Source: Kiritimatiellia bacterium
GTDB lineage: Bacteria > Verrucomicrobiota > Kiritimatiellia > RFP12 > UBA1067
Assembly: GCA_017520845.1 (NCBI GenBank)
Contig: JAFXEU010000023.1
Coordinates: forward strand, 1 to 64,000
Direction of reading: 5' to 3'
DNA: 64,000 bases
Part shown: positions 45,535 through 52,878 of the stretch, in pieces
Layout of the letters: each line of letters begins with the position of its first letter
How positions within the stretch are numbered: the first letter of the stretch is position 1
Notes under the pieces: model-generated
What the model was told of the DNA's origin: nothing
The model's database searches: none
What the model saw: the letters and a program-made list of their open reading frames with translations, nothing else
Program-made: the position numbers and the translations under genes

Positions 45535-46905
45535 TTATTTGCGCAATCTGAAGGTACGCGAAAACTTAACGCCTTTAGGCTCGGGCTTGGAATTCGCAAG
45601 AGGCGCAAACTTGTCCCACGGCTGATCGGCGCGGGCGCCGGACCAGAACTTCTGTCCGAGCGTCTGCAGCGCGGGATAGATGCGGTCCCAGTTGTCGGCC
45701 TCGGTATAGGGCGGTTTTCCCGCGACCTTGACCTTGCGTCCGAGGGCGTCGTTCCAGAGCGCGAACTTTCCGCCCGCAAGCTGATCGAGCTTATCGTCCG
45801 GAACGGTATAGTTGCCGATATTGCGCGGCTCCCAATGCTCATAAAGATAGCGGCAGTTCAGATAGTCGTAATAGTAGCCCGCGAACGGCACGAGGTAAAC
45901 GAGTCCGTCGGGAATCGAAACGACGGTGTAGCCCGCGTCGATCGCATCTTTAGGCTGATAATAGGGATTGTGCCAGATATCGATCGTTATATCGCGGTGC
46001 GCACGAACGGGAGTCTTTCCGGAGGCGTGCGTAAGAGCGCCCCATGCGCAGACCTTATAGCCGAAGCCCTCGACCATTTTGAACATCTCGTCGGTGAATT
46101 TGCGGAACTTTTCCGCCTCGGCCCTGTTGTATTCGTCGGTTCCGACGTGCATATAAGGACCTATGAACGTGGGCTCCGCACCCGTCATGTATTCCGCGAA
46201 AAGAGGCTTAAGCCAAGCGATGATCTCATCGGTTTTATCGAGATCGAAGTGGTCTGCGCCGTATTTTTTAGAAGCGAACTCGGGCTTAAAGCGGGTAAAA
46301 GCGAGCGAATGGGCTGGAACGTCGATTTCCGGAATAACCGTGATGCCGAGCGACTTGCAATAAAGCATAAATTCGCGGAATTCCTTCTTCGTGTAATGAC
46401 CGTCCTTCGCCGTAAGCCCGGGATAAACCTCGGACTCAAGACGGAACGCCGCCTGCTTTTTAGACCAGTCGGCGTTGGGGTTCTTCTCAATCTCACAGTC
46501 ATTTAGATGGATATGAAGCGTATTCATCTTGTAATACGCCATCGTCCTGGCGAGATCGCGAAGGAAGTCCATCGAATGATACATGCGTCCGACATCCATC
46601 ATAAAGCCGCGAACCCTGTATTTGGGCTTATCGAAGATTTCGCCGCATTCGGCCTTGGCTCCGGCGTTCTTAAGCTGCTCTAAAGTCTGCCGGCCCCAGA
46701 GAAGTCCTGTTTTCGCGTCGGCCACGATTTCGATTGTACCGGGACGGATGTACATTCTGTAACCCTCGTCGCCCAAAGAAGCGTCGGTGACGATCTTTTC
46801 AACGACTTTAGCCCCGGCAAGATCACACGTCCCCTCGGCCGGCTTCCATTCGGTAGGTTGCGGAATCACAGGCAGAAGCGCCGCAAGCATCAATGAAGTA
46901 GTCAT
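45535..46905 (-). CDS. GH20 beta-hexosaminidase, second copy
   Basis: The protein has 456 residues. A short N-terminal segment with a weak signal (MTTSLMLAALLPVIPQP) is followed by the GH20 barrel: YRVRGFMMDVGRMYHSMDFL, MNTLHIHLNDCEIE, VIPEIDVPAHSLAF and the catalytic MHVGTDEYNR (Asp-Glu pair). It lacks the C-terminal sheet domain of the other GH20 here, and the sequences are clearly different, so they probably have different substrates. It starts 12 bases after the response regulator gene ends, so the regulator is likely cotranscribed with it. Confidence 0.93.
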   Translation of the reverse strand: MTTSLMLAALLPVIPQPTEWKPAEGTCDLAGAKVVEKIVTDASLGDEGYRMYIRPGTIEIVADAKTGLLWGRQTLEQLKNAGAKAECGEIFDKPKYRVRGFMMDVGRMYHSMDFLRDLARTMAYYKMNTLHIHLNDCEIEKNPNADWSKKQAAFRLESEVYPGLTAKDGHYTKKEFREFMLYCKSLGITVIPEIDVPAHSLAFTRFKPEFASKKYGADHFDLDKTDEIIAWLKPLFAEYMTGAEPTFIGPYMHVGTDEYNRAEAEKFRKFTDEMFKMVEGFGYKVCAWGALTHASGKTPVRAHRDITIDIWHNPYYQPKDAIDAGYTVVSIPDGLVYLVPFAGYYYDYLNCRYLYEHWEPRNIGNYTVPDDKLDQLAGGKFALWNDALGRKVKVAGKPPYTEADNWDRIYPALQTLGQKFWSGARADQPWDKFAPLANSKPEPKGVKFSRTFRLRK

Positions 46906-46917
46906 ATTTTTCCCCTT

Positions 46918-47610
46918 TCATTCTGTAAATTTATAACCGTACGAGCGCACGTTGACAAGCCTGGAGCCTTCGCGGCCCAACTTGTTCTTAAGTCTATTCA
47001 CGAGGATACGAAGCGCACCGGCGTCGCCGACATACCCCTCGCCTCTCAATGCGGCGAATATCTCGTCATGAGAGAAACATCTGCCGGGAGCGGAAAGCAG
47101 AAGTTTAAAGAGCATCCTTTCGGATTTCGTAAGCACGAACAGCCCGCTCTCGGTCGAGACTTTCATCGTACTGAAATCGACGACCGTCGAACCGGACTTC
47201 CATACGTCCGTATTATTCGCAACAAGCGATTTGACGACCTCCGCCTTTCTTATCGCCGCGTTTACACGGGCGATAAACTCTTCAGGCGGACGATCCTTGG
47301 CGATATAGTCGTCAGCTCCGAAACCGAGGGAACGCACCATGCCTACGTCGCTCGGCATCGCCGTAAACGCAAGAATCGGCACAAGAGGATCGATCGCCCT
47401 TATTTCGGATGCGGCGGCGACACCGTTCTTCTTAGGCATCATAATATCCATAAGAACGAGAGACGGCCTGCGCTCCGAAAAGATCTTAACGGCCTCTTCT
47501 CCGTCCTTGGCGAGCGTAACGGAGTAACCCTCAGCCTCAAAAAGAGACTTGAAGGCCGAGCGGACGGTCCGCTCATCATCAACCACAAGAATTTCGCCAA
47601 GAAGACTCAT
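46918..47610 (-). CDS. OmpR/PhoB-family response regulator
   Basis: The protein has 230 residues. The receiver domain (about 5-120) has the acidic pair VDDE, the phosphorylated Asp in LVLMDIMMPKKNG (about 55), the switch Thr in LAFTAMPSD and the Lys in YIAKDRPPEEF. The output domain (about 135-230) is a winged helix with FVLTKSERMLFKLLL and RILVNRLKNKLGREG followed by VRSYGYKF. No histidine kinase gene is nearby, so it is an orphan in this window. It may control the GH20-gltS run behind it, which is inference. Its start has only weak ribosome-site sequence (GGA), and a TGATATAAT box lies about 60 bases upstream. Confidence 0.95.
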   Translation of the reverse strand: MSLLGEILVVDDERTVRSAFKSLFEAEGYSVTLAKDGEEAVKIFSERRPSLVLMDIMMPKKNGVAAASEIRAIDPLVPILAFTAMPSDVGMVRSLGFGADDYIAKDRPPEEFIARVNAAIRKAEVVKSLVANNTDVWKSGSTVVDFSTMKVSTESGLFVLTKSERMLFKLLLSAPGRCFSHDEIFAALRGEGYVGDAGALRILVNRLKNKLGREGSRLVNVRSYGYKFTE

Positions 47611-47670
47611 TTAACTAAATTTTCCACCGATTCGATTTATGACATTGCGATTTTTACGATTGTATTGAAT

Positions 47671-47679
47671 ATTATATCA
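47671..47679 (-). promoter_or_regulatory. extended -10 promoter of the response regulator operon
   Basis: Minus strand reads TGATATAAT. It lies about 60 bases before the ATG at 47610, so a real leader is predicted here, unlike several neighbouring genes. Confidence 0.5.
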
Positions 47680-47699
47680 AACTTACGCCATTTTGTCTT

Positions 47700-49106
47700 T
47701 TATTTCAATTTAAACACTTCCGCTGCCGATTCCGACGCAAATCCGGCAGGAAGTTCAACAGATACGCCCTCATCTGTCACAGCCGCAGAAAACTCTTTGC
47801 CTGTAGCGACGTGAATCAGCTTTGAAGGCTTAACATCAGGAATAATCTGCTTGCCTTCGAGAACTTCGCCGTCTTTTACCAGGCGAACGGCATACATCTC
47901 GCCGGTAAATCTGTTGCGGGTGAACGCCCAATCTCCTTTACGATAGGGGGGCAAAGGACGCGTCGAATATATAGCCTCGCCGTTTACCTTCAACCACTCG
48001 CCGAGTTTGCGCATCCGCGCCACCGCCTCGCGCGGCAATCTGCCGTCAGGCTGTGGCGTAACGTTAAGCGCAAGGTTCCCTCCCTTGGCGACAACATCCA
48101 CTAAAAGCCTTATAAGTTCGTCGGAGGATTTATACATTTCGTCATAATGAAAACCCCAGAACTTTCCCATCGTCACGCAGCTTTCCCACGGAACCGCGAT
48201 CGGGGTCTTGGGAACCGTCTGCTCCGGCGTGATTATATTCTCACACTGCCCGCGGGCTGTGCGGTCGACGGATATAAGCCAAGGCTGAACCTTACGGGCC
48301 TCGGCGATAATCTCCTCGATCTTGATATCAAGCCCGTATCTGCGCTGAACCTGACCGCCGTCGAGCCACAGCGCCTCGATACGGCCGTAGTTTTTGACAA
48401 TTTCCATAATCTGATTGCGCGTATACTCCCGGAATCGATTCCAGCGTTCGGGATTTTTTTCGACACTGTACGACGGCATACGGGTAGTCTTGTAACCGAG
48501 ACCGCAATCCTCCCAGTAGTCGTCGTGATGCCAGTCAGGCTTTGAGAAATACGCGACGACGGGAATGTCCTTTGCGCGGAAAGCGTCGAAGACGGTCCTT
48601 ACAATATCGGCTCGCGGATCGTCCGAAAACGGGCATCTGGGCGAAGTCGACTTGTAATCGGAATACTTCGAATCGAAAAGACAGAATCCGTCATGATGCT
48701 TAGTCGTGAAAATAAAATATCTGAACCCGCAGTCTGCGGCCTCTTTGGCCCATACGTCGGGATTGAGGCGAACGGGATCAAACTTCCCGATCAGATCGAT
48801 ATACCACTTTTTAAACGCTTCGTCATCCTTTGTCCAATCGACGTCCGATCGGCTCCACTTATGCCCGTCCTCGTCGCTGAGCGGCCACGACTCGCGGATA
48901 CCCCCGACAGAATAAAGACCGAAGTGCATCATAAGCGCGAGCTTCTGATCCATAAACCATTCGAGACGCTCTTTAATTAAGGGATCTGTAGGATGAACAT
49001 AGCTCTTGGGCGTATAGCCGTGAACACCGTTGACGATGCCGTCCTGGGCAGCGGTGCCGATTAAGCCGCAGCCGATCACCAATGCAGTTAATATAGTCTT
49101 TTTCAT
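47700..49106 (-). CDS. secreted GH29 alpha-L-fucosidase
   Basis: The protein has 468 residues with a signal peptide (about 1-20, LTALVIGCGLIGTAA). Family blocks are MMHFGLYSV, YFIFTTKHHDGFCLFDSKYSDY, the nucleophile region RIEALWLDGG (Asp) and GNLALNVTPQPDG. The C-terminal sheet domain is short. It removes terminal fucose from host or plant glycans in the periplasm or outside, fitting the hexosaminidases nearby. Seven bases separate an extended -10 box from the ATG, without ribosome site, so the transcript is probably leaderless. It is transcribed divergently from the S66 peptidase gene. Confidence 0.95.
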   Translation of the reverse strand: MKKTILTALVIGCGLIGTAAQDGIVNGVHGYTPKSYVHPTDPLIKERLEWFMDQKLALMMHFGLYSVGGIRESWPLSDEDGHKWSRSDVDWTKDDEAFKKWYIDLIGKFDPVRLNPDVWAKEAADCGFRYFIFTTKHHDGFCLFDSKYSDYKSTSPRCPFSDDPRADIVRTVFDAFRAKDIPVVAYFSKPDWHHDDYWEDCGLGYKTTRMPSYSVEKNPERWNRFREYTRNQIMEIVKNYGRIEALWLDGGQVQRRYGLDIKIEEIIAEARKVQPWLISVDRTARGQCENIITPEQTVPKTPIAVPWESCVTMGKFWGFHYDEMYKSSDELIRLLVDVVAKGGNLALNVTPQPDGRLPREAVARMRKLGEWLKVNGEAIYSTRPLPPYRKGDWAFTRNRFTGEMYAVRLVKDGEVLEGKQIIPDVKPSKLIHVATGKEFSAAVTDEGVSVELPAGFASESAAEVFKLK

Positions 49107-49113
49107 ATTTATG

Positions 49114-49122
49114 ATTATACCA
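49114..49122 (-). promoter_or_regulatory. leaderless extended -10 promoter of the fucosidase gene
   Basis: Minus strand reads TGGTATAAT; seven bases to the ATG at 49106. No Shine-Dalgarno and no convincing -35. Confidence 0.7.
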
Positions 49123-49167
49123 ATTTTTCCCGTCGCAATGTTGATAAAAACAAATCGATGTAAAATG

Positions 49168-49176
49168 TGCTATACT
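49168..49176 (+). promoter_or_regulatory. extended -10 promoter of the S66 peptidase gene
   Basis: Plus strand reads TGCTATACT. The ATG at 49270 follows about 93 bases later, after a leader ending in AAAGGAC. Confidence 0.45.
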
Positions 49177-49269
49177 ATCATACATATCATACTGCGACCC
49201 TAGGACACCGGCAGCCTGATCGATTTTAAATCAAACCCAATCTTAAACCGAAAATCAAAGGACGTAAAA

Positions 49270-50208
49270 ATGAAAAAGACAATAGCTCTTTTTGGAACCG
49301 CTTTCGCCATGAGCACACTTTGGGCGAACAAGACTCTGCCGGATCTTACGGGCATCTACGGCCCCGATGTCAAGACTATCGGCATCCCCGCGATTTCAAG
49401 CAAGGTCCCCAAGGCGCGGTTCATCGCCGTCACGAACCGCCTCGCGAAAGCGGGCTACCGCATGAAAGTCGCCGCGAACGTCGCCGAAAACTCGGTAGCT
49501 CCCGCCGAACGCCGCGCGCGCCTTCTGGAAGAGCTTTGGATGGACCCGGAGGTCGACCTCATCGTCTTCGCGTACGGCGGACAGGGAGCGGGCGACGTGG
49601 TCAAGATTCTTGACTGGGAAAAGTTGAAGCAACGCGATATGCGCGTCATCGGATTCAGCGATCTGACGATGCTGGTGAACACGATGATGGTCAAAGGCGT
49701 CGGCCACCCTCACAGCGGCCCCGTACTGACGACTCTCGGCAATTCCAGCGAGGCCGCCGTAAAGCGCATGCGCGATATGATGTCGGGATGCCCCGCCGAC
49801 ATTAAGCTTAAGGCCGTAAAAGCGGCCGAAGCGCCCGTCACGGGCCTGCCTATGGGAGGTCTTCTTGAACGCCTCCATCGTTTAACGATGAACGGCACGC
49901 TTACCGACCTCACCGGGCGCGTCGTATTTATCGAAAACACTAAAAAATATACGCCTCGAACAGAAGAGTTTCTTGATGCGATGATCGCCAAGGGCATATT
50001 TGAAAAAGCCGCCGCCGTCGTCATTTGCGACTTCAACACGAAAGCGCCGAAAAACAAAACGGACGCTATACTTAAAAAGTTCGCCGAACGTATTCCGTGC
50101 CCTGTGTATGCGGGCTTCCCCTACGGCCATATCGCCAACACGTCCATCATCGACTTCCGCCGCGAGCTGACCATCACGCCCGACGGAACTCTTTCCTGGA
50201 AGAAGTGA
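49270..50208 (+). CDS. S66-family LD-carboxypeptidase-like protein, probably exported
   Basis: The protein has 312 residues. S66 serine peptidases remove the terminal D-Ala from the tetrapeptide of recycled peptidoglycan. Family marks are the alternating start (KTIGIPAISSK), LIVFAYGGQGAGDVV, the nucleophile Ser in MRVIGFSDLTML (about 135), a Glu in VVFIENTKKY and the His in YAGFPYGHIANTS. Unlike cytoplasmic LdcA, the N-terminus resembles a signal peptide (TIALFGTAFAMSTLWA), so it may act in the periplasm. AAAGGAC precedes the ATG. It stands alone on the plus strand, followed by a short hairpin without T-run. Confidence 0.88.
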   Translation: MKKTIALFGTAFAMSTLWANKTLPDLTGIYGPDVKTIGIPAISSKVPKARFIAVTNRLAKAGYRMKVAANVAENSVAPAERRARLLEELWMDPEVDLIVFAYGGQGAGDVVKILDWEKLKQRDMRVIGFSDLTMLVNTMMVKGVGHPHSGPVLTTLGNSSEAAVKRMRDMMSGCPADIKLKAVKAAEAPVTGLPMGGLLERLHRLTMNGTLTDLTGRVVFIENTKKYTPRTEEFLDAMIAKGIFEKAAAVVICDFNTKAPKNKTDAILKKFAERIPCPVYAGFPYGHIANTSIIDFRRELTITPDGTLSWKK

Positions 50209-50236
50209 TCCGCCTGGCGTCACCCAGGCAAGACCG

Positions 50237-50323
50237 TCATTCAAGCGGCGCGCAGTTGACCTTCGACTTGATAATCCCGACAGGGACAGCCCCCTCGCAT
50301 TTAAGGATATTCTCCTTCGGATA
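50237..50323 (-). pseudogene. short open fragment after abiEii, possible 3' remnant of a displaced gene
   Basis: Directly after the abiEii TAA, and in the same frame, the minus strand stays open for 28 codons to a TGA at 50237-50239. It includes CEGAVPVGIIKSKVNCAPLE, which reads like a real protein end and has the GC-rich codons of the host rather than those of abiEii. It may be the last part of a chromosomal gene cut by insertion of the AbiE pair. I do not recognise the family. Confidence 0.22.
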
Positions 50324-51163
50324 TTATCTAAAATCTTTGTGATTGAGCAAAGTTTTTACGGAATTCATAATTTGCTCATAGGTAATGTCCTTTGCATACG
50401 CAAACTGCTTGCGGTATTTATCCCACATCGTTTTGAGTTCCGGGCTTTCTTCGATGTTGCGAAGAATAGAGGAAACGTCCTCGATCTGCTGAGCAGTGCC
50501 GCGATGGTTTGCCGTTGCCTTTAGTGCATCCGCAAACACAGCCTTATCGAATTTCTGTGTTGTAGTCAGTATGTAGGCATCGTAAAAATCTCTTGGACGG
50601 GTATTGAACACGCCTCGCCGCAGAATGGTTTCCACCTTTTCAGCCATAACGGTTTCAATGTTATATGCCCACAGCTCATAAGACTTCTCATCGTCAAAAA
50701 TCTCAAAGAAACTATACGGCACCGCATGGGGCGTAATCGCGTCACCAGTAGATACATCAATACTGAGAGGAGTTAGAAGAGTATCAAACTTGGCATTCAG
50801 CATCACGCGGTATCCGCCGTAAATATCATCTTCACGGATGGGAGAAATTGTACCAATCTCGAATATAACGCCGTCATCAAATGCGATGTCGCAAACATAC
50901 TCCAACGCACTGCGAATTGCTTCCGGTGTAAGAGGCAGGTTTTTAAGCGTGGCATCCATATCCATAGTTGCACGGTTGTCGAGTCCGACAATGGCAGCTA
51001 CCAACATACCACCCTTTAACACAAACTTCTCTTTGTATTCAGAAGCAGAAAGACGAACGAGCAGGCGCTCAAACATATAGTTCTGCAAGATGACTTGCGC
51101 AGGAATATTCTTCTGTTTGGCGATATTCCGTATTTTCGCTTTCAGACTCATTGCTTTACTCAC
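50324..51163 (-). CDS. abiEii: AbiEii/AbiGii-family nucleotidyltransferase toxin
   Basis: This 279-residue protein is the toxin of a type IV toxin-antitoxin pair known for phage abortive infection. The nucleotidyltransferase motifs are FVLKGGMLVA (about 47-56) and the metal-binding MDMDATL (about 67-73), with later RREGVF-type and ARDFYD-type blocks here as LRRGVFNTRPRDFYDAY. It begins four bases inside the end of the antitoxin gene (ATGA). Base composition is distinctly lower in GC than the neighbours, with codons AAA, TTT and AAT common, which suggests transfer. The start follows KGGM spacing normal for the family. Confidence 0.93.
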   Translation of the reverse strand: MSKAMSLKAKIRNIAKQKNIPAQVILQNYMFERLLVRLSASEYKEKFVLKGGMLVAAIVGLDNRATMDMDATLKNLPLTPEAIRSALEYVCDIAFDDGVIFEIGTISPIREDDIYGGYRVMLNAKFDTLLTPLSIDVSTGDAITPHAVPYSFFEIFDDEKSYELWAYNIETVMAEKVETILRRGVFNTRPRDFYDAYILTTTQKFDKAVFADALKATANHRGTAQQIEDVSSILRNIEESPELKTMWDKYRKQFAYAKDITYEQIMNSVKTLLNHKDFR

Positions 51164-51753
51164 AGAAGCACCTCCAAATACTGCCGCAGGATATTGGACA
51201 CCCGCATCTTTTTCGCATAAGAATTCAGTTTATTTAAATCCTTCTTCTGGTTCGCGGCATACTGTTTTAATGCCGCAAGAAAAGTTTCTGTCCCAAGTTT
51301 GTTACGGCTGCGGATTATATCACAGATTGTGCGTTCAAGGTCGTATGCGGGAACATTATTTCCTGCGGGTGTTTTCAGGATTGTTTTACCAAGTTCAAAC
51401 AATTCAGGCTTGATGTAATATACTTTGCATTCGGATTTGATTGCCGCGGAAGGAATGCAACCGGATGGGGCCGTAACCGTATGCTCAAATGGCGTTCTGT
51501 CGGAAATTCCGTGAAGGTAAAGAGCTGTTTCGTGAGAAAAAACAATTCTTTCGGAACGGTTGCTGATGGACAATAATTCATCCTGCATATCATCCGGAAG
51601 AATGTACTGACCTTTTACAATGCGATGGATTTTGTCATCTTTGCATAACTTATGCAGCATCGCTTTAGAGATGCCATGCTGTGCTGCTATTTTCGTTTCA
51701 ATAATTCCGCCATGCGTTTTTGCGATAACGGCAAGTTCAGTCATATAATTCAT
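51160..51753 (-). CDS. abiEi: AbiEi-family antitoxin and transcription regulator
   Basis: The protein has 197 residues. The N-terminal winged helix (TKIAAQHGISKAMLHKLCKD, then IHRIVKGQYIL) binds the operon promoter; the C-terminal part (SHETALYLHGISDRTPFEHTV, VPAYDLERTICDIIR) is the AbiEi domain that neutralises the toxin. It is the first gene of the pair and overlaps abiEii by four bases. A consensus-like promoter and an inverted repeat lie just upstream, fitting autorepression, which is known for this family. Composition is low in GC like abiEii, and unlike surrounding genes. Confidence 0.93.
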   Translation of the reverse strand: MNYMTELAVIAKTHGGIIETKIAAQHGISKAMLHKLCKDDKIHRIVKGQYILPDDMQDELLSISNRSERIVFSHETALYLHGISDRTPFEHTVTAPSGCIPSAAIKSECKVYYIKPELFELGKTILKTPAGNNVPAYDLERTICDIIRSRNKLGTETFLAALKQYAANQKKDLNKLNSYAKKMRVSNILRQYLEVLL

Positions 51754-51771
51754 CTACTCACCTCGACTATG

Positions 51772-51813
51772 ACAATTCGATAATATTGTACACCTAATTA
51801 TGACGCAAGTCAA
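51772..51813 (-). promoter_or_regulatory. abiE promoter with overlapping inverted repeat
   Basis: Minus strand has TTGACT (51808-51813), exactly 17 bases, then TACAAT (51785-51790), about 32 bases before the abiEi ATG. ACAAT (51772-51776) and ATTGT (51785-51789) form an inverted repeat overlapping the -10, a likely AbiEi operator. This classical two-box promoter differs from the extended -10 type elsewhere in the window. Confidence 0.7.
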
Positions 51814-51914
51814 CAGACTCATTTTGCGTGCGACTTCCAAAAGTTCTGGCTAAGGCTTCGCGCGATCCAACCGCAATACTTTCGCTAAACTCTTGATTTA
51901 TTTTAACCGTGTAG

Positions 51915-52111
51915 AACGTGTAGAAACGTGTAACATTACTTTATCGCGACGATAATTAAATGACTACCCTTTTACCGAAACTCAATGGTTTTATCTCTGG
52001 GGTTCCGCCCCAGACCCCGCGGCGAAGCCGCATATAAAACCATACCATAATGCCGAAGTAAAAGTCATTTAACATCGTTACGCAGATCCAATGTTACACG
52101 TTCCACACGTT
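51915..52111. repeat. long imperfect palindrome with inner perfect hairpins
   Basis: Left arm 51915-51994 and right arm 52034-52111 are inverted copies. AACGTGT, AACGTGTAACATT, TTAAATGACT and GGTTTTAT are shared nearly in register. The 39-base centre holds two perfect hairpins: TCTGGGG/CCCCAGA (51996-52014) and GCGGC-GAA-GCCGC (52019-52031). The left end also has three tandem CGTGTAGAA-like units (51908-51935). There is no open frame inside. It resembles a mobile palindromic element (MITE or REP type); function unknown. Confidence 0.75.
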
Positions 52112-52136
52112 CGCGGATGCTTGCGCCCCCTTCGGG

Positions 52137-52179
52137 TTCGGCTTTGCCGAATCTCCCCTCCGAAGCGAAGCTTCTTCGG
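52137..52179. repeat. cluster of two short perfect hairpins
   Basis: TTCGGC-TTT-GCCGAA (52137-52151) and CCGAAG-N8-CTTCGG (52160-52179) follow the long palindrome closely. The second loop contains another palindrome. Neither has a T-run, so termination is unlikely. The rest of 52180-52319 shows no gene and no structure that I can name. Confidence 0.6.
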
Positions 52180-52348
52180 CGCATTCCACGGTTATAAAAA
52201 ACAAAAGCAAAGCAAACTGCAAAGTGGTTTGAAAACGCGAAGCCCTAATCCGAAACGTTAGTGTAGGCATCGGAACCTATCGGAGTTAATTTTAACTTAA
52301 GCAACGCGCAGAATCTACCAATTCCACTCTCGAACTCCAACTAATTCT

Positions 52349-52415
52349 AATCCTGTAAATCCTGTTAATCCTGTCAAAAAAAACTAATCACTAACGACCA
52401 GTCACTAATCACTAA
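52349..52415 (+). repeat. two families of short direct repeats upstream of the small lipoprotein gene
   Basis: AATCCTGT occurs three times at a 9-base period (52349, 52358, 52367). ACTAATCACTAA occurs twice, 21 bases apart (52383-52394 and 52404-52415). They end about 20 bases before the ATG at 52435. Spacing is iteron-like, but a slippage origin is equally possible. Confidence 0.7.
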
Positions 52416-52434
52416 ACAAAAGAAAGGAAAAACT

Positions 52435-52683
52435 ATGTTCAAAAACATCGACTGGAAAGGCCTCTTAAAGGCCATACTAAAAGCGGCTTTGCCGTTCTTA
52501 CTCGGCGGGGCTATCGGCGTAACAGCGAGCGGTTGTAGCTCACTCCAAACGCCGCGCACCAAAACCCAAACCTCCGCGATCTACGCGTTCGGGCTACCTG
52601 CCATCGTCGTAACCCACGACGCCACCCAAACCGCCGACTACTCCGGCGGCGATACGAACGAGACGATGCAGAGTGGTAGATAG
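52435..52683 (+). CDS. small orphan lipoprotein
   Basis: The protein has 82 residues. An amphipathic start (MFKNIDWKGLLKAILKAAL) leads into a hydrophobic segment ending in the lipobox TASGC, so Cys at about 34 would be lipidated. The remainder is Thr/Gln-rich and polar. AAAGGAA precedes the ATG at good spacing. I do not recognise a named family. The DWK(x)n hydrophobic start with a lipobox recalls small proteins seen in gut Microviridae genomes and the so-called smalltalk proteins, a comparison from memory that is not tested. It lies among repeats in an otherwise gene-poor stretch, so it may be a phage or mobile-element leftover. Confidence 0.6.
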   Translation: MFKNIDWKGLLKAILKAALPFLLGGAIGVTASGCSSLQTPRTKTQTSAIYAFGLPAIVVTHDATQTADYSGGDTNETMQSGR

Positions 52684-52728
52684 GGGAATGGGGAACGGGG
52701 GTGGGGGAATGGGGGTGGGGGTTGGGAG
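52683..52728 (+). other. G-quadruplex-forming tract
   Basis: Starting at the last base of the lipoprotein stop codon, the plus strand has six runs of four or five G separated by one to three bases, then GGG. This far exceeds the usual G-quadruplex rule. It may stall polymerases or act in the 3' end of the message. Confidence 0.7.
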
Positions 52729-52831
52729 GTGAAGGTTTAAGGTGAAGGTGAACAATGGAGAGTTAAAAGTTTGAGTTCGAGAGCGGAATAGTAAAAATTC
52801 CATTCTCGAATTTGAACTTGAGACTCGAACT

Positions 52832-52861
52832 AAAAAGTGGCACAAGACCGTCCTGTGCTAC
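52832..52861 (-). terminator. intrinsic terminator of the patatin-like gene
   Basis: On the minus strand, GTAGCACA and TGTGCCAC pair with one mismatch around a nine-base loop and are followed directly by TTTTT. It begins 18 bases after the stop at 52879. Confidence 0.65.
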
Positions 52862-52878
52862 TATTAACAAAGTCAAAA

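Larger units (their letters stand above)
52320..52817. repeat. repeat copies bracketing the small lipoprotein gene
   Basis: An 18-base unit at 52320-52337 recurs inverted at 52773-52790 (16 of 18 identical). It also recurs in direct orientation at 52797-52817, where 17 of 21 bases match 52321-52341. The last two copies can pair as a hairpin (52776-52789 with 52797-52810). The unit enclosed is about 500 bases and holds the tandem repeats, the small lipoprotein gene and the G-rich tract. This looks like a mobile or cassette-like unit. Confidence 0.55.

Noticed and set aside
50212-50229. GCCTGG/CCAGGC hairpin after the S66 gene as terminator
   Set aside because: The stem is short and no T-run follows; I keep it only as a possible weak structure.
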